Positions 1-9,671 of a DNA stretch of 64,000 bases are shown in pieces. How positions within the stretch are numbered: the stretch's first letter is position 1; every line of letters starts with the position of its first letter. Source of the stretch: Roseibium sp. Sym1. Its GTDB lineage: Bacteria > Pseudomonadota > Alphaproteobacteria > Rhizobiales > Stappiaceae. Position numbers and translations under genes: made by a program. Under the pieces are notes generated by a model. It was not told the DNA's origin. It ran no database searches and worked only from the letters and a program-made list of their open reading frames with translations. The stretch spans positions 62,001 through 126,000 of the forward strand of contig NZ_CP114786.1 of assembly GCF_027359675.1 (NCBI RefSeq), read 5' to 3'.

Positions 1-1580
1 GCGGTGACCGCCTGAACCTCTTTCAAGGTGGTGTAGGAGCGGGTTGCCATCGCCGGGTTTTCCTCCGGGAAGTCCCTGCGGAAGTGGCCGCCGCGGCTTT
101 CCTCGCGCTTGAGGGCCGCAGCGGCGATGATCTTGCCCGCGATCATCATGTTCTTGATCGACTGACGGACGCAGACCTTTTCGACCTCGGTTATGTCAGC
201 GAGCGCCTGCTTCAGTCCGGCCGCGTCGCGCAGCACGCCGACATTCTTTGCCAGCGTCTTGCGAAGAACGGAAATACCGTCACGCTCTTCGACGTTTCGC
301 TGGCTCGGCAGGCCCGGAGCATCGTCCATCTCGTTCCAGTAGGCGCTGCGCGGCGTCGGCATCAGGCCCTGGATATCCTCGGCGATGCGGGCGGCAAAGA
401 CCACCGCCTCCAGCAGCGAGTTCGATGCCAGCCGGTTGGCGCCATGGGCACCGGTGGAGGCAACCTCGCCCGCGGCCCAGAGCCCGTCCAGCGAGGTGCG
501 GCCATTGGCGTCGGTCAGGACGCCGCCCATATGATAATGCTCTGCTGGGGCGACCGGCAGCAGGTCCCTGGACGGGTCCAGTCCCGCGGACTGGGCGGCG
601 GCAAAGACCGTCGGGAAATCGTCCTTGAAACGCGCACCGATTGCCGTCCGGCAATCCAGGAAGGCCCCCCGCCCCTCCGAAACCTCCTTGTGGATCGCCC
701 GGGCGACGATGTCGCGCGGCGCCAGTTCAAGGTCCGGATGCACGCTCTCCATGAAGCGCTCGCCGGCGCTGTTCACCAGGGTCGCGCCTTCACCGCGCAG
801 GGCCTCGGTCGCCAGTGGCGCCGGGTCCTTGCCGAGATCCAGTGCGGTCGGGTGGAACTGCACGAATTCGGCATCGGCAATCACGGCGCCGGCGCGCGCC
901 GCCATGGCAAGACCATGGCCATTGGTTTCATGCGGATTGGTTGTCATGCCGTAGAGATGGCCGACCCCGCCGGACGCAAGCACGACCGCCTTTGCCGGGA
1001 AGGCCAGGCGTTCGAGACCGCCGCGCTTACGCGCAAGCACGCCGGTGACATAGCGGCCTTCTCCGAGAAAGCTTTCCCCGAGATAGCCTTCCAGAATGCG
1101 GATGGAGGGGGTCCTGCGGACAGCGGCGATCAGCGCGTCCATGATGGCGCGCCCGGCCATGTCACCGCGCACGCGCACCACCCGGCTCTGGGAATGAGCT
1201 GCTTCGCGGGAGAATTTGAGACGGCCCTCCAGGTCCTGGTCGAAGGGAACGCCGTAGGACAGGAGATCGTGCACCCGGTCGCTGCCCTCCCGGGTCATCT
1301 GCTCGACGATCTTCTCCTCGCAGATGCCGCAACCGGCGGCCAGCGTATCGTCCCGGTGCTTTTCAACGGAATCCTGTTCGGAGATCGCCGCGGCAATGCC
1401 GCCCTGCGCCCAGGCGGAGGACGCCCCCTGCCCGATCGGTGCATTGGTGATCACGGTGACCGGCCGGGGACTGAGTTTCAGTGCACAGAAAAGGCCCGCG
1501 AGGCCTCCTCCAAGAATGACGACGTCATCGACATCCTTGCCACTATGGGCAGGTGCAAAATCCTCAACCGACACGGCCAT
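1..1580 (-). CDS. nadB: L-aspartate oxidase, 3' end cut by the window
   Basis: Flavoenzyme that oxidises L-aspartate to iminoaspartate, the substrate of quinolinate synthase in de novo NAD synthesis. The minus-strand frame is open from the ATG at 1578-1580 to the window edge, about 526 codons. An N-terminal FAD-binding segment [12 protein letters not shown] is followed by [12 protein letters not shown], by FVQFHPTAL and by [19 protein letters not shown], all typical of NadB. The succinate dehydrogenase/fumarate reductase-like C-terminal domain is nearly complete, so only a few residues are likely missing. It lies 99 bp downstream of nadA on the same strand, as in nadABC operons; nadC would be expected just outside the window. 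Confidence 0.95.
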   Translation of the reverse strand, partial: MAVSVEDFAPAHSGKDVDDVVILGGGLAGLFCALKLSPRPVTVITNAPIGQGASSAWAQGGIAAAISEQDSVEKHRDDTLAAGCGICEEKIVEQMTREGSDRVHDLLSYGVPFDQDLEGRLKFSREAAHSQSRVVRVRGDMAGRAIMDALIAAVRRTPSIRILEGYLGESFLGEGRYVTGVLARKRGGLERLAFPAKAVVLASGGVGHLYGMTTNPHETNGHGLAMAARAGAVIADAEFVQFHPTALDLGKDPAPLATEALRGEGATLVNSAGERFMESVHPDLELAPRDIVARAIHKEVSEGRGAFLDCRTAIGARFKDDFPTVFAAAQSAGLDPSRDLLPVAPAEHYHMGGVLTDANGRTSLDGLWAAGEVASTGAHGANRLASNSLLEAVVFAARIAEDIQGLMPTPRSAYWNEMDDAPGLPSQRNVEERDGISVLRKTLAKNVGVLRDAAGLKQALADITEVEKVCVRQSIKNMMIAGKIIAAAALKREESRGGHFRRDFPEENPAMATRSYTTLKEVQAVT

Positions 1581-1679
1581 GGGAAACTTCCTGGAACAGA
1601 CGGGGCAATGCCCTAGAAGGTGCTCCGGGCCGAAGGCCGGCCCGGAGAAGACGCTTGAAGCGGTTTAGACCGAAGACGG

Positions 1680-2762
1680 TCAGATTTTCAAGTTGATCAT
1701 CCGCTCGACCGCGATGCGGGCCTTTTCGGCGACCGCCGGATCGACAACCACTTCCTCTTTCATCTCAAGAAGCGAGTCGAGGATCTTGTTCAGCGTGATC
1801 CGCTTCATGTGCGGGCACAGGTTGCACGGGCGGATATAGTCGACGCCCGGCGTCTCGCTGGCCACATTGTCGGCCATGGAGCACTCGGTGACCATCATCA
1901 CCTTTTCCGGCCGCTTCGTCTTGACCCAATCGATCATGTGCGCGGTCGATCCGGCAAAATCGGCCTCAGCGACCACGTCCGGCGGGCATTCCGGATGAGC
2001 GATGATCTTCACGTCCGGCTCGATCTTGCGGTAGTCGCGCAGTTCTTCCGCTGTGAAGCGCTCATGCACTTCGCAGGCACCGTCCCAGATCAGCACTTCC
2101 ACGTCGGTCTTGTTGCCGACATTGGCGGCCAGATACTTGTCCGGGATCAGGAACACCTTGTCGACGCCGAAGCTCTCGACAACCTGCAGTGCGTTGGACG
2201 AGGTGCAGCAGATGTCGCACTCCGCCTTCACATCGGCAGACGTGTTGACATAGGTGATGATCGGAACGCCGGGATTGCGCTCGCGCAGACCGCGCACGTC
2301 GGCACCGGTGATGGATTCGGCCAGGGAGCAGCCCGCCCGCATGTCCGGAATCAGCACCGTCTTTTCCGGGCTCAGGATCTTCGAGGTCTCGGCCATGAAA
2401 TGCACGCCGCACTGGACGATCACCTCGGCATCGGTCCGCGTTGCCTCGATGGCCAGCTGCAGGCTGTCGCCGACGATATCCGCCACACCGTGATAGATAT
2501 CAGGCGTCATGTAGTTATGCGCCAGGATAACGGCGTTGCGCTGTTTCTTCAGCTCATTGATGGCATGGATCGTCGGCGCCAGGGCCGGCCATTCGATGGC
2601 CGGGATGATGTGCTTGACCTTCTCGAAGATCGGCGCCGTCGCCTCGGCGACCTCAGGTGTATAACGCAGATCAGGGCGCTCCATCCTGCCGAAGCGTTCA
2701 AGCGCCGTCATTCCGGTTGAAATCGGTTCACCAACAGGCGTCGTGGTCTGGGCAATGGTCAT
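1680..2762 (-). CDS. nadA: quinolinate synthase A
   Basis: Condenses iminoaspartate with dihydroxyacetone phosphate to quinolinate using a [4Fe-4S] cluster. The protein is 360 aa from the ATG at 2760-2762, chosen because AAGGGAGGT sits just upstream; an in-frame extension to 2921 lacks a good start. Cluster-type cysteines lie in VQCGVHFM (Cys118), [11 protein letters not shown] (Cys182-186) and [10 protein letters not shown] (Cys313/316), matching the three conserved regions of the family. It is first in the nadA-nadB unit. The leader carries a palindrome (2817-2835) that could be a repressor site. Confidence 0.96.
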   Translation of the reverse strand: MTIAQTTTPVGEPISTGMTALERFGRMERPDLRYTPEVAEATAPIFEKVKHIIPAIEWPALAPTIHAINELKKQRNAVILAHNYMTPDIYHGVADIVGDSLQLAIEATRTDAEVIVQCGVHFMAETSKILSPEKTVLIPDMRAGCSLAESITGADVRGLRERNPGVPIITYVNTSADVKAECDICCTSSNALQVVESFGVDKVFLIPDKYLAANVGNKTDVEVLIWDGACEVHERFTAEELRDYRKIEPDVKIIAHPECPPDVVAEADFAGSTAHMIDWVKTKRPEKVMMVTECSMADNVASETPGVDYIRPCNLCPHMKRITLNKILDSLLEMKEEVVVDPAVAEKARIAVERMINLKI

Positions 2763-3138
2763 GACGACCTCCCTTATTGAGCAGTCCGACGGCTTCGCCA
2801 TGGCCTGCAAATTCTTTATACTCAACTTGAGCATATTGGAGACAAAAGAAAACGGGCGCTCAGGCCCACCTTTTGCTCTTTCAGAGTTTATATAGGCGCT
2901 GACGGACGGAAAATCCAACACTTTTCTCAGAAATTTGTCCTGTTCTGAAATTACGCATGGAATTCAATATTCTAACGTTGAACACCTGATGACACCCTAG
3001 CTGGCTAACCAGGACACATGCGATGCCAAAATAGGTAAGTATTCATTCTGCATTTTGATCGATCCATCAAAAATAAGCGTTTTGCCGCCCTGTGCATTCA
3101 GCCTATTCTGATCGTAATTTCACGATGAAAGTTAGCTG
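2763..3138. other. divergent intergenic region, nadA / MFS transporter
   Basis: 376 bp without a gene. It holds the nadA Shine-Dalgarno sequence, the palindrome at 2817-2835, a short GGGC...GCCC stem followed by TTTTCTTTT when read on the minus strand (about 2848-2865), and an AT-rich stretch (2940-3130) that must carry the promoter of the plus-strand transporter. No small ORF looked convincing. Confidence 0.6.
2817..2835. promoter_or_regulatory. palindrome in the nadA leader, candidate operator
   Basis: A 19-bp inverted repeat centred on 2826, reading TATACTCAACTTGAGCATA, with one mismatched pair (A2820/C2832). It lies 55 bp upstream of the nadA start. A possible sigma-70 promoter for nadA lies farther upstream on the minus strand: TTGGAT (2913-2918), 18-bp spacer, TATATA (2889-2894). 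The site would then lie in the 5' leader. NAD-synthesis operons of Rhizobiales are controlled by NadQ-type repressors; assigning this site to such a protein is inference. Confidence 0.45.
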
Positions 3139-4374
3139 ATGACCACTGCCTCTACCGTCGGCCGGACCGGTCCGAACATTCCACTGGTGATCGCCTGCGG
3201 CTGCCTGGTCGCCCTGATTTCCTTCGGACCGCGCTCCGCCATGGGGCTGTTCTTCCAGCCGATGACCGACGCACGTGACTGGAGCCGGGAAATTTTTGCT
3301 CTCGCGCTGGCCATCCAGAACCTGATGTGGGGGATCGGCCAGCCGATCGCCGGCATGGTAGCCGACCGCTTCGGCACCTGGAAAGCCATGACGTTCGGCA
3401 CCCTGCTCTATGCAATCGGCCTGATCCTCATGATCGATGCGCAAAGCGCGGTTGCCCTGCATGTTTCCGCCGGCGTCCTGATCGGCCTCGGCATTGCGTT
3501 TTCCTCGTTTTCCCTGGTGCTGGCAGCCTTCGGCCGGACCGTCACGCCGGCGCAGCGCTCGCTTGCCTTCGGCATCGGCACCGCGTCGGGCTCGCTCGGC
3601 CAGTTCCTGTTCGCCCCGCTCGGCGCCACCTTGATCGAAAACATCGGCTGGCAGGACACCTTGATCGTTTTCACCGGCCTGGTCGCGCTGATCCCGCTTC
3701 TGGCCATCGCGCTTCGGGGCAAGCCGGAAGCCGCCGGTCAAGGCAACCCGGCCAACAGCCAGAACCTGATGGGCGCCATGTCGGAAGCCTTCGGTACCCG
3801 CGGTTTCGTCCTGCTCACCATCGGCTTCTTCGTTTGCGGATTTCACGTGGCCTTCATCACCGTTCACTTGCCGCCCTTCATCGCCGATGTCGGGCTCGAC
3901 CCGCGATGGGGTGGCTGGGCGATCGCACTGATCGGACTGTGCAATGTGGTCGGCTCGCTTGCCTCCGGCTACATCGGCGGGCGCTTTTCCAAGCCGATCT
4001 TCCTGTCGCTGATCTACATCTCCCGCGCGGTTGCGATCTTCGCTTTCATCATGCTGCCCGTCACGCCTGCCTCCGTGCTGATCTTCTCCGGCGTCATGGG
4101 CCTTCTGTGGCTGTCCACGGTGCCGCCGACTTCCGGGCTCGTCGCCGTGATGTTCGGCCCGCGCTACATGGCAACCCTGTTCGGTTTCGTCTTCCTGTCC
4201 CACCAGATCGGCGCCTTTCTCGGCGTCTGGCTGGGGGGCCGCCTTTATGACCAGACCGGTTCCTATGACGCCATCTGGTGGCTTGGCATCGTTCTCGGCA
4301 TCGCCGCGGCGGTCATCCACTGGCCGATCGAGGAAAAGCCGGTCCCGCGCCTGGCGCAGGAAGCGGCCGAGTGA
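3139..4374 (+). CDS. major facilitator superfamily transporter
   Basis: A 411-aa integral inner-membrane protein with about 12 hydrophobic segments. The MFS loop 2-3 signature is visible as GMVADRFGTWKAM near residues 73-85. Its overall form (GPRSAMGLFFQPMTDARDWSRE near the N-terminus) resembles monocarboxylate/oxalate-formate-type MFS carriers, which import or exchange small organic acids. Substrate cannot be read from sequence. It is transcribed away from nadA and converges on glyS, with a bidirectional terminator between them. A link to nicotinate or quinolinate transport is possible only from proximity to nadA. Confidence 0.88.
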   Translation: MTTASTVGRTGPNIPLVIACGCLVALISFGPRSAMGLFFQPMTDARDWSREIFALALAIQNLMWGIGQPIAGMVADRFGTWKAMTFGTLLYAIGLILMIDAQSAVALHVSAGVLIGLGIAFSSFSLVLAAFGRTVTPAQRSLAFGIGTASGSLGQFLFAPLGATLIENIGWQDTLIVFTGLVALIPLLAIALRGKPEAAGQGNPANSQNLMGAMSEAFGTRGFVLLTIGFFVCGFHVAFITVHLPPFIADVGLDPRWGGWAIALIGLCNVVGSLASGYIGGRFSKPIFLSLIYISRAVAIFAFIMLPVTPASVLIFSGVMGLLWLSTVPPTSGLVAVMFGPRYMATLFGFVFLSHQIGAFLGVWLGGRLYDQTGSYDAIWWLGIVLGIAAAVIHWPIEEKPVPRLAQEAAE

Positions 4375-4410
4375 GGTTCTAACGCCGGCCCCGGCACCAG
4401 GAATAAAAAA

Positions 4411-4435
4411 GGCGGGCCGCAAAGCCCGCCGTTTT
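4411..4435. terminator. bidirectional intrinsic terminator, MFS / glyS
   Basis: GGCGGGC (4411-4417), loop CGCAAA, GCCCGCC (4424-4430), then GTTTT; an A run at 4405-4410 gives the matching T run for the minus strand. It lies between two convergent genes and can serve both. Confidence 0.85.
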
Positions 4436-4457
4436 CATGCAAACAGATGTGCTCTGA

Positions 4458-6545
4458 TCACCCGGCCACCTTCGAGAAGTCCGCCACCACGTGAGTGGCA
4501 TCCCGGATCTCGGCGAGGAGCTGCAGGCGGTTGAGGCGCAAGGCCTGGTCGCCTGCGTTGACCAGGATGTCGTCGAAAAACCTGTCCACCGGTGCGCGTA
4601 GCCTCGAAAGCGCTTCCATGGCACCTTCAAAGTTCTCGGCACCGACCGCGTCCGCCGCATCCGCCCGGGCGGTATCGATGGCGGCGGCCAGGTCGATCTC
4701 GGCCTGTTCCTGCAGGTGATCCGCGTGCGGCTTGCCGGTGACTGGCGCGCCGTCCTTCTTCTCTTCCGCCTTCAGGATGTTGACCGCGCGCTTGTAGCCG
4801 GCCAGCAGATTGGTGCCGTCATCGGACGAAATGAATGTCCCGAGCGCCTCGACCCGCCGAACGACCATGAGCAGGTCGTCCTGGCCTTCCAGTGCGAACA
4901 CGGCATCGATCAGGTCGTGACGGGCGCCCTCGTCCCTGAGGTGGACCTTCAGGCGGTCGCCCAGGAACGCAAGCAGATCGGAGACGATGGTGGAGGGATC
5001 GGAGACATCGGCCGACTGCAGCTCTAGCGCGGAGCGAAGGGCGGCGCCCAGGCGCAGCCGCAAATTGTTCTCCAGCACGATCCGGATCACGCCGAGCGCG
5101 GCGCGGCGCAGCGCGTACGGGTCCTTCGAGCCGGTTGGTTTCTCGTCAATGGCCCAGAAACCGGCCAGCAGATCGAGCTTCTCGGCCAGCGCGACGGCAA
5201 CGGCGACCGGGTCGGTCGGCACGCTGTCGCTGGGGCCCTGCGGCTTGTAATGTTCTTCAATCGCGATCGCGACAGACGCGTCCTCGCCCTGGGCGGACGC
5301 GTAGTAGCGGCCCATCAGCCCCTGCAGCTCGGGGAACTCGAACACCATCTGCGAGACCAGGTCTGCCTTGGCAAGTTCCGCGGCGCGCTTTGCCTTCGCC
5401 TCGTCGGCGCCGACAACCGGTGCCAGTTCGGCGGCAAGCGCCATGAGACGCTTGACCCGCTCGCCGACGCTGCCGAGTTTTTCGTGAAACTTGACCTCTC
5501 CAAGCTTCGGCAGGTTGTCCGAAAGCTTTGTTTTCAGGTCGGTGTCCCAGAAAAAACGGGCGTCGGACAGGCGGGCGCGGATCACCTTCTCGTTGCCCGC
5601 GACGATCAGCTTGCCGCCATCCTCGGCAATGGTATTGGAAGTCAGCACGAAACGGTTGGCGAGCCGTCCCGAGGACGGGTTCTTCAAGACGAAGCATTTC
5701 TGGTTGGCCCTGATGGTCAACTGAATGCACTCGTCCGGAATGGCAAGAAAGTCCTCGTCGAAGCTTCCTGTCAGGACCACCGGCCATTCGACCAGGCCGG
5801 CAACCTCTTCCAGAAGTCCCGGGTCCTCGACCAGTTCCAGGCCAAGCGCCAGTGCCTGGTCCTTGGCGTCGTTCAGGATGATGTCCTTGCGCCGGTCGGC
5901 GTCGAGCACGACCTTGTGCTTCTCCAGCCCCATCGCGTAGTCGTCGAAGCGGCGCACGTCGAACGCCTCGTCCGCAAGGAAACGGTGTCCGCGCGTGGTC
6001 TTGCCCGACCGGATGCCGTCGAATTCGAAAGGCACGACCTCGGGCTCCTCGGTCTCGGGACCGAAGCTGGCGACGATAGAATGCAGCGGACGGACCCAGC
6101 GCGTGCTGGTCGTGCCCCAGCGCATGGATTTCGGCCACGGGAACCCACGCAGGATACCCGGCATGAAATCGGCGATGATGTCGATGGCCGAGCGGCCGGG
6201 CTTTTCGATGACCGCGACGTAGAAATCACCCTTCTTGGGATCGCTCTGGATCTGTGCCTCGTCGATCGAAGCCAGCCCTGCGCCCCGCAGGAACCCTTCC
6301 ACGGCCTTTTCAGGCGCACCGACCCGCGGCCCCTTGCGCTCATCGCGCGTTGCCGCCGAGCCGGCCGGAACACCGGCGACATGAAGCGCCAGTCGACGGG
6401 GTGTCGCGAAGGCCTTCGCCCCCTCGTAAGGCAGGCCGGCCTCCACCAACGCGTTGGTTACGAGAGATTTCAGATCCTCGGCCGCCTTGCGCTGCATGCG
6501 GGCCGGAATTTCTTCGCTGAAAAGCTCAAGCAGAAGATCGGGCAT
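4458..6545 (-). CDS. glyS: glycyl-tRNA synthetase beta subunit
   Basis: Beta chain of the tetrameric (alpha2beta2) glycyl-tRNA synthetase, which recognises tRNA-Gly. 695 aa from the ATG at 6543-6545 ([18 protein letters not shown]), the conserved N-terminus of alphaproteobacterial GlyS; AAAGGTC lies upstream. An in-frame extension to 6611 has no support. The alpha subunit gene glyQ is on the same strand but about 5.8 kb upstream, separated by gltS, a DUF2207/LemA pair and an opposite-strand GGDEF-EAL gene, so the two are not one simple transcript. Confidence 0.96.
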   Translation of the reverse strand: MPDLLLELFSEEIPARMQRKAAEDLKSLVTNALVEAGLPYEGAKAFATPRRLALHVAGVPAGSAATRDERKGPRVGAPEKAVEGFLRGAGLASIDEAQIQSDPKKGDFYVAVIEKPGRSAIDIIADFMPGILRGFPWPKSMRWGTTSTRWVRPLHSIVASFGPETEEPEVVPFEFDGIRSGKTTRGHRFLADEAFDVRRFDDYAMGLEKHKVVLDADRRKDIILNDAKDQALALGLELVEDPGLLEEVAGLVEWPVVLTGSFDEDFLAIPDECIQLTIRANQKCFVLKNPSSGRLANRFVLTSNTIAEDGGKLIVAGNEKVIRARLSDARFFWDTDLKTKLSDNLPKLGEVKFHEKLGSVGERVKRLMALAAELAPVVGADEAKAKRAAELAKADLVSQMVFEFPELQGLMGRYYASAQGEDASVAIAIEEHYKPQGPSDSVPTDPVAVAVALAEKLDLLAGFWAIDEKPTGSKDPYALRRAALGVIRIVLENNLRLRLGAALRSALELQSADVSDPSTIVSDLLAFLGDRLKVHLRDEGARHDLIDAVFALEGQDDLLMVVRRVEALGTFISSDDGTNLLAGYKRAVNILKAEEKKDGAPVTGKPHADHLQEQAEIDLAAAIDTARADAADAVGAENFEGAMEALSRLRAPVDRFFDDILVNAGDQALRLNRLQLLAEIRDATHVVADFSKVAG

Positions 6546-6682
6546 GAATGAATTGACCTTTGGCCTTGATGGGACGGGCGTCACCCGGATGGAATGCGCG
6601 TCCGTTACCAAGTCGACGGCGACTTGTCACCCCCTTATCGCCCCGGCGCTAGGCCCCGGCATGCCCGGAAATTGGGAATGGA

Positions 6683-8347
6683 TTGGCAGTTGGACTTCAC
6701 TCTTCTTCAAGAAATGCCTGTGATACTCGTTTTCGAGAGAAGAGTGAGCGTATTGGGACTTATCGCGTGATAAACCGGGAAGTTGCAAACAGTCGATATC
6801 TGACACGATCTATAGTTGCACTTCTGGCTATAGTTATTGTCATTTTTACCACTCTGAAATTATACCCGGTTCTTCTGCCTTCCTCGCAAGATGACCATGG
6901 CCACCTCAGGTATGAGATCCTGACCAGCGCCCTGCTGGTCTTGTCGGTCTTCGGCCTGGCCTATGGGATATGGGTTACAAAGCGTCTGCGCAAGGAACTG
7001 AAGGTCAGATCCTCCGCGCATTCCGAGGCGCTTGCCCTGGCACAGCACGACCCCCTGACCGGCCTTCCCAACCGCAGACGCCTCCTGGAAGCGTTTTCCG
7101 ATCTCATTCGCGATGTGAAACCTGACTGTTTCCGTGCCGTGATGATGCTTGATCTCGACGGCTTCAAACCGATCAACGATGTCTACGGCCATGCATTCGG
7201 CGACAATCTCCTGCGCAGTTTCGCCGAACGTCTGGCGGAGACGCTGGGCAAGGAAGGCATTGTTGCCCGTCTTGGCGGCGACGAATTCGCGATCGTTTCT
7301 CCCGTTTTCAAGGAAAAGTCGGAGGCCGCCGGGTTTGCCAGACGGTTGCTGACCCGGATCAACGACCGCTTCGAATTCGGTGACCGGCAGATTTCGATCG
7401 GTTCGGGCATCGGCATCGCGATGTATCCGCATGACGGGCATGCCATTACCGAACTGCTGCGCCGTGCGGACATCGCGCTTTACCGTGCGAAATCCTCCGG
7501 ACGGTCGACCTACCGCTTCTTCGAAGTCGACATGGACGCCTCCATCCTGCACCGGACCCTTTTGGAACAGCGCCTGCGCCGCGCCATTTCCGAACACGAA
7601 GTCAAGGCCTATTACCAGCCCATCCTGGACATGGATTCCGGGCGGATTGCCGGCTTCGAGGCGCTTGCCCGGTGGACGGACAGCGATTTCGGCAAGGTCC
7701 CGCCGCTGCAGTTCATCCCGATTGCCGAAGATTGCGGCATCATCTCGGAGCTGACCCGGCATCTTCTGGCCGACGCCTGCATGGTGGCCACGTCCTGGCC
7801 CGAGGACCTCTACCTGTCCTTCAACCTTTCGCCCGTGCAACTACAGGATCCGTCGCTGCCGGAGCAGGTCAGCACAATCCTGGCCGAACACGGATTGGCG
7901 CCGCAGCGTCTGGTCCTTGAAATTACCGAAACGTCGCTGGTCAAGAACCCCGAATCCGCCAAACGCATCCTTTCCGAACTCACCGAACTCGGCATTTCGA
8001 TCGCCCTTGATGACTTCGGTGCAGGCCACTCGAGCCTGAGCTATCTGCGGGACTTCCCGATCCACAAGGTCAAGATCGACCGGTCCTTCACCGAACGCAT
8101 GCTCACCGACAAGCAATGCGCGGCCATTGTCGAAGCCATCCTCGTTCTTTCCAGGGGACTCGATATCGACGCGGTTGCCGAAGGTGTCGAGGAAAACGAT
8201 GTCCACGCCGCGCTCAACGCGCATGGCTGCCACTATGGCCAGGGGTTCCTGTATGCCGCCGCCGTGTCCGCCGAGGATACCTCGGAGCTGCTGGCATCCC
8301 AGACCGACGGCCGGCTGCCGTTTTCCGAAAAGACCAACGCGGCCTGA
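6683..8347 (+). CDS. membrane GGDEF-EAL bifunctional c-di-GMP enzyme
   Basis: Predicted diguanylate cyclase/phosphodiesterase, up to 554 aa. Two hydrophobic segments (about residues 41-64 and 79-99) enclose a very short periplasmic loop, so there is no sizeable extracytoplasmic sensor. The GGDEF domain has an intact RLGGDEF (198-202) without an RxxD inhibitory site. The EAL domain has FEALARW (326-328), NLSPVQL, LEITETSL, LDDFGAGHSS, KIDRSF and AEGVE, so catalysis looks possible. Start is uncertain: TTG 6683 with GGGAATGGA upstream, or in-frame GTG 6767. It sits between and opposite to glyS and gltS. Confidence 0.9.
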   Translation: MAVGLHSSSRNACDTRFREKSERIGTYRVINREVANSRYLTRSIVALLAIVIVIFTTLKLYPVLLPSSQDDHGHLRYEILTSALLVLSVFGLAYGIWVTKRLRKELKVRSSAHSEALALAQHDPLTGLPNRRRLLEAFSDLIRDVKPDCFRAVMMLDLDGFKPINDVYGHAFGDNLLRSFAERLAETLGKEGIVARLGGDEFAIVSPVFKEKSEAAGFARRLLTRINDRFEFGDRQISIGSGIGIAMYPHDGHAITELLRRADIALYRAKSSGRSTYRFFEVDMDASILHRTLLEQRLRRAISEHEVKAYYQPILDMDSGRIAGFEALARWTDSDFGKVPPLQFIPIAEDCGIISELTRHLLADACMVATSWPEDLYLSFNLSPVQLQDPSLPEQVSTILAEHGLAPQRLVLEITETSLVKNPESAKRILSELTELGISIALDDFGAGHSSLSYLRDFPIHKVKIDRSFTERMLTDKQCAAIVEAILVLSRGLDIDAVAEGVEENDVHAALNAHGCHYGQGFLYAAAVSAEDTSELLASQTDGRLPFSEKTNAA

Positions 8348-8369
8348 GGCCGGTTCGCAAGAACCGCCG

Positions 8370-9590
8370 TCAGCCCCCCAGGAACAGCAGGATGATGGCT
8401 GCGTTGGCGAGATCGACAAAGAAGGCGGACACCAGGGGCAGGATCAGGAATGCCTGCGTCGCCGGGCCGTAGCGCTTGGTGACTGCCGTCATGTTGGCTA
8501 TCGCCGTCGGTGTTGCCCCGAGGGCGAACCCGGCAAAGCCCGCACCGAGCACGGCCGCGTTGTAGTCGCGTCCCATCAGTGGAAACACCGCCAGGATGAT
8601 AAACAGACCGGCGACGACAATCTGCAGGAACAGGATCAGCAGCATCGGCCCGGCAAGTCCGGCCAGGGTCCACAGCTGCAGGCTCATCAGCGACATGGTC
8701 AGAAAAATGCCGAGCGCAAGGTCGGACAGCACCGCCAGGGACCTGGACCGGGCCGGCCAGGTCATCTTCCTGAAGATCACCGGCACCGTGTTGGACAGGA
8801 CAATGCCGCAGAACAGGCAGCAGACAAACACCGGCAGATCCAGTCCGACACCTGCCACCAGCGCTTCCTGCAAACCGACGCCAAGCCCGATGGCAATGTT
8901 GAGCACCAGGAGCGAACGCATCAGGCCGGTATGCGTCACGCTGGTGTCGGCTTCCCGATTGCTTTCGATGCCGATCATCGGCGCTTCTTCCGGACGGTCC
9001 GGATCCGGTTTTGCGCCTCGGCGTTCGATCAGGTAATTGCCGACGGGGCCACCGAGCAGGCTGGCGGCAATGAGGCCGAGCGTCGCGGTGGCCGCGCCGA
9101 TCTCGACGGCGCCCACGACGCCATAGTTATTGACCAGTTTCGGGCCCCACGCGATCGCGGTGCCGTGCCCCCCCACGAGAGAAATGGTGCCGCCGAGCAA
9201 TCCGAAACCGGTCGGGAACCCCAGCGCGACAGCCACCCCTGTGCCGACGACATTCTGTACCAGCATGTAGCCAACGGTCAGGAACAGCAGAATCAGGAGC
9301 GGCTTGCCACCTTTCACCAGATCCGAGAAACGCGCATTCAGGCCGATGGCCGTGAAAAAGCAGTAGAGCAGATAGTCGCGGGAATTCAGCGAAAAGCCGA
9401 TTTCCTTGCCAAGGCCGAGATAGACAATCAGTGCCACGAGCGCGACCAGCAAACCGCCAGAGACCGGCTCTGGAATGTTGTAATGCCGCAGAAACGCGAT
9501 CTTCTTGTTCAGCCTGACGCCCAGGAAATAGACCAGGATCGCCAGGTTGAAGCTCGCAAATTCATTGAATGACAGCGCGTCACCGGTCAT
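8370..9590 (-). CDS. gltS: sodium/glutamate symporter
   Basis: Inner-membrane Na+-dependent glutamate carrier of the ESS/GltS family, 406 aa, close to the usual length. About ten hydrophobic segments are seen. Family-typical stretches include YNIPEPVSGGLL near residue 38, LLGGTISLVGGHGTAIAWGP around 130-150 and GFALGATPTAIANM near the C-terminus, an inverted-repeat pair of glycine-rich motifs. The start ATG (9588-9590) has no strong Shine-Dalgarno. It lies 81 bp downstream of the DUF2207 gene on the same strand. Confidence 0.93.
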   Translation of the reverse strand: MTGDALSFNEFASFNLAILVYFLGVRLNKKIAFLRHYNIPEPVSGGLLVALVALIVYLGLGKEIGFSLNSRDYLLYCFFTAIGLNARFSDLVKGGKPLLILLFLTVGYMLVQNVVGTGVAVALGFPTGFGLLGGTISLVGGHGTAIAWGPKLVNNYGVVGAVEIGAATATLGLIAASLLGGPVGNYLIERRGAKPDPDRPEEAPMIGIESNREADTSVTHTGLMRSLLVLNIAIGLGVGLQEALVAGVGLDLPVFVCCLFCGIVLSNTVPVIFRKMTWPARSRSLAVLSDLALGIFLTMSLMSLQLWTLAGLAGPMLLILFLQIVVAGLFIILAVFPLMGRDYNAAVLGAGFAGFALGATPTAIANMTAVTKRYGPATQAFLILPLVSAFFVDLANAAIILLFLGG

Positions 9591-9671
9591 GTGGGTACTT
9601 GAAGCCGTCCGGAGTTAAGGCAAAAAACTATGCCCCATAGAAGCTCCTGACCGTTTCCAACGCAAGCGAAA

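Noticed and set aside
84..1616. 510-codon plus-strand ORF
   Set aside because: Antisense shadow of nadB, whose frame shows clear flavoprotein motifs.
3103..4422. 439-codon minus-strand ORF
   Set aside because: Antisense shadow of the MFS transporter; its composition is charged and repetitive with no recognisable domain.
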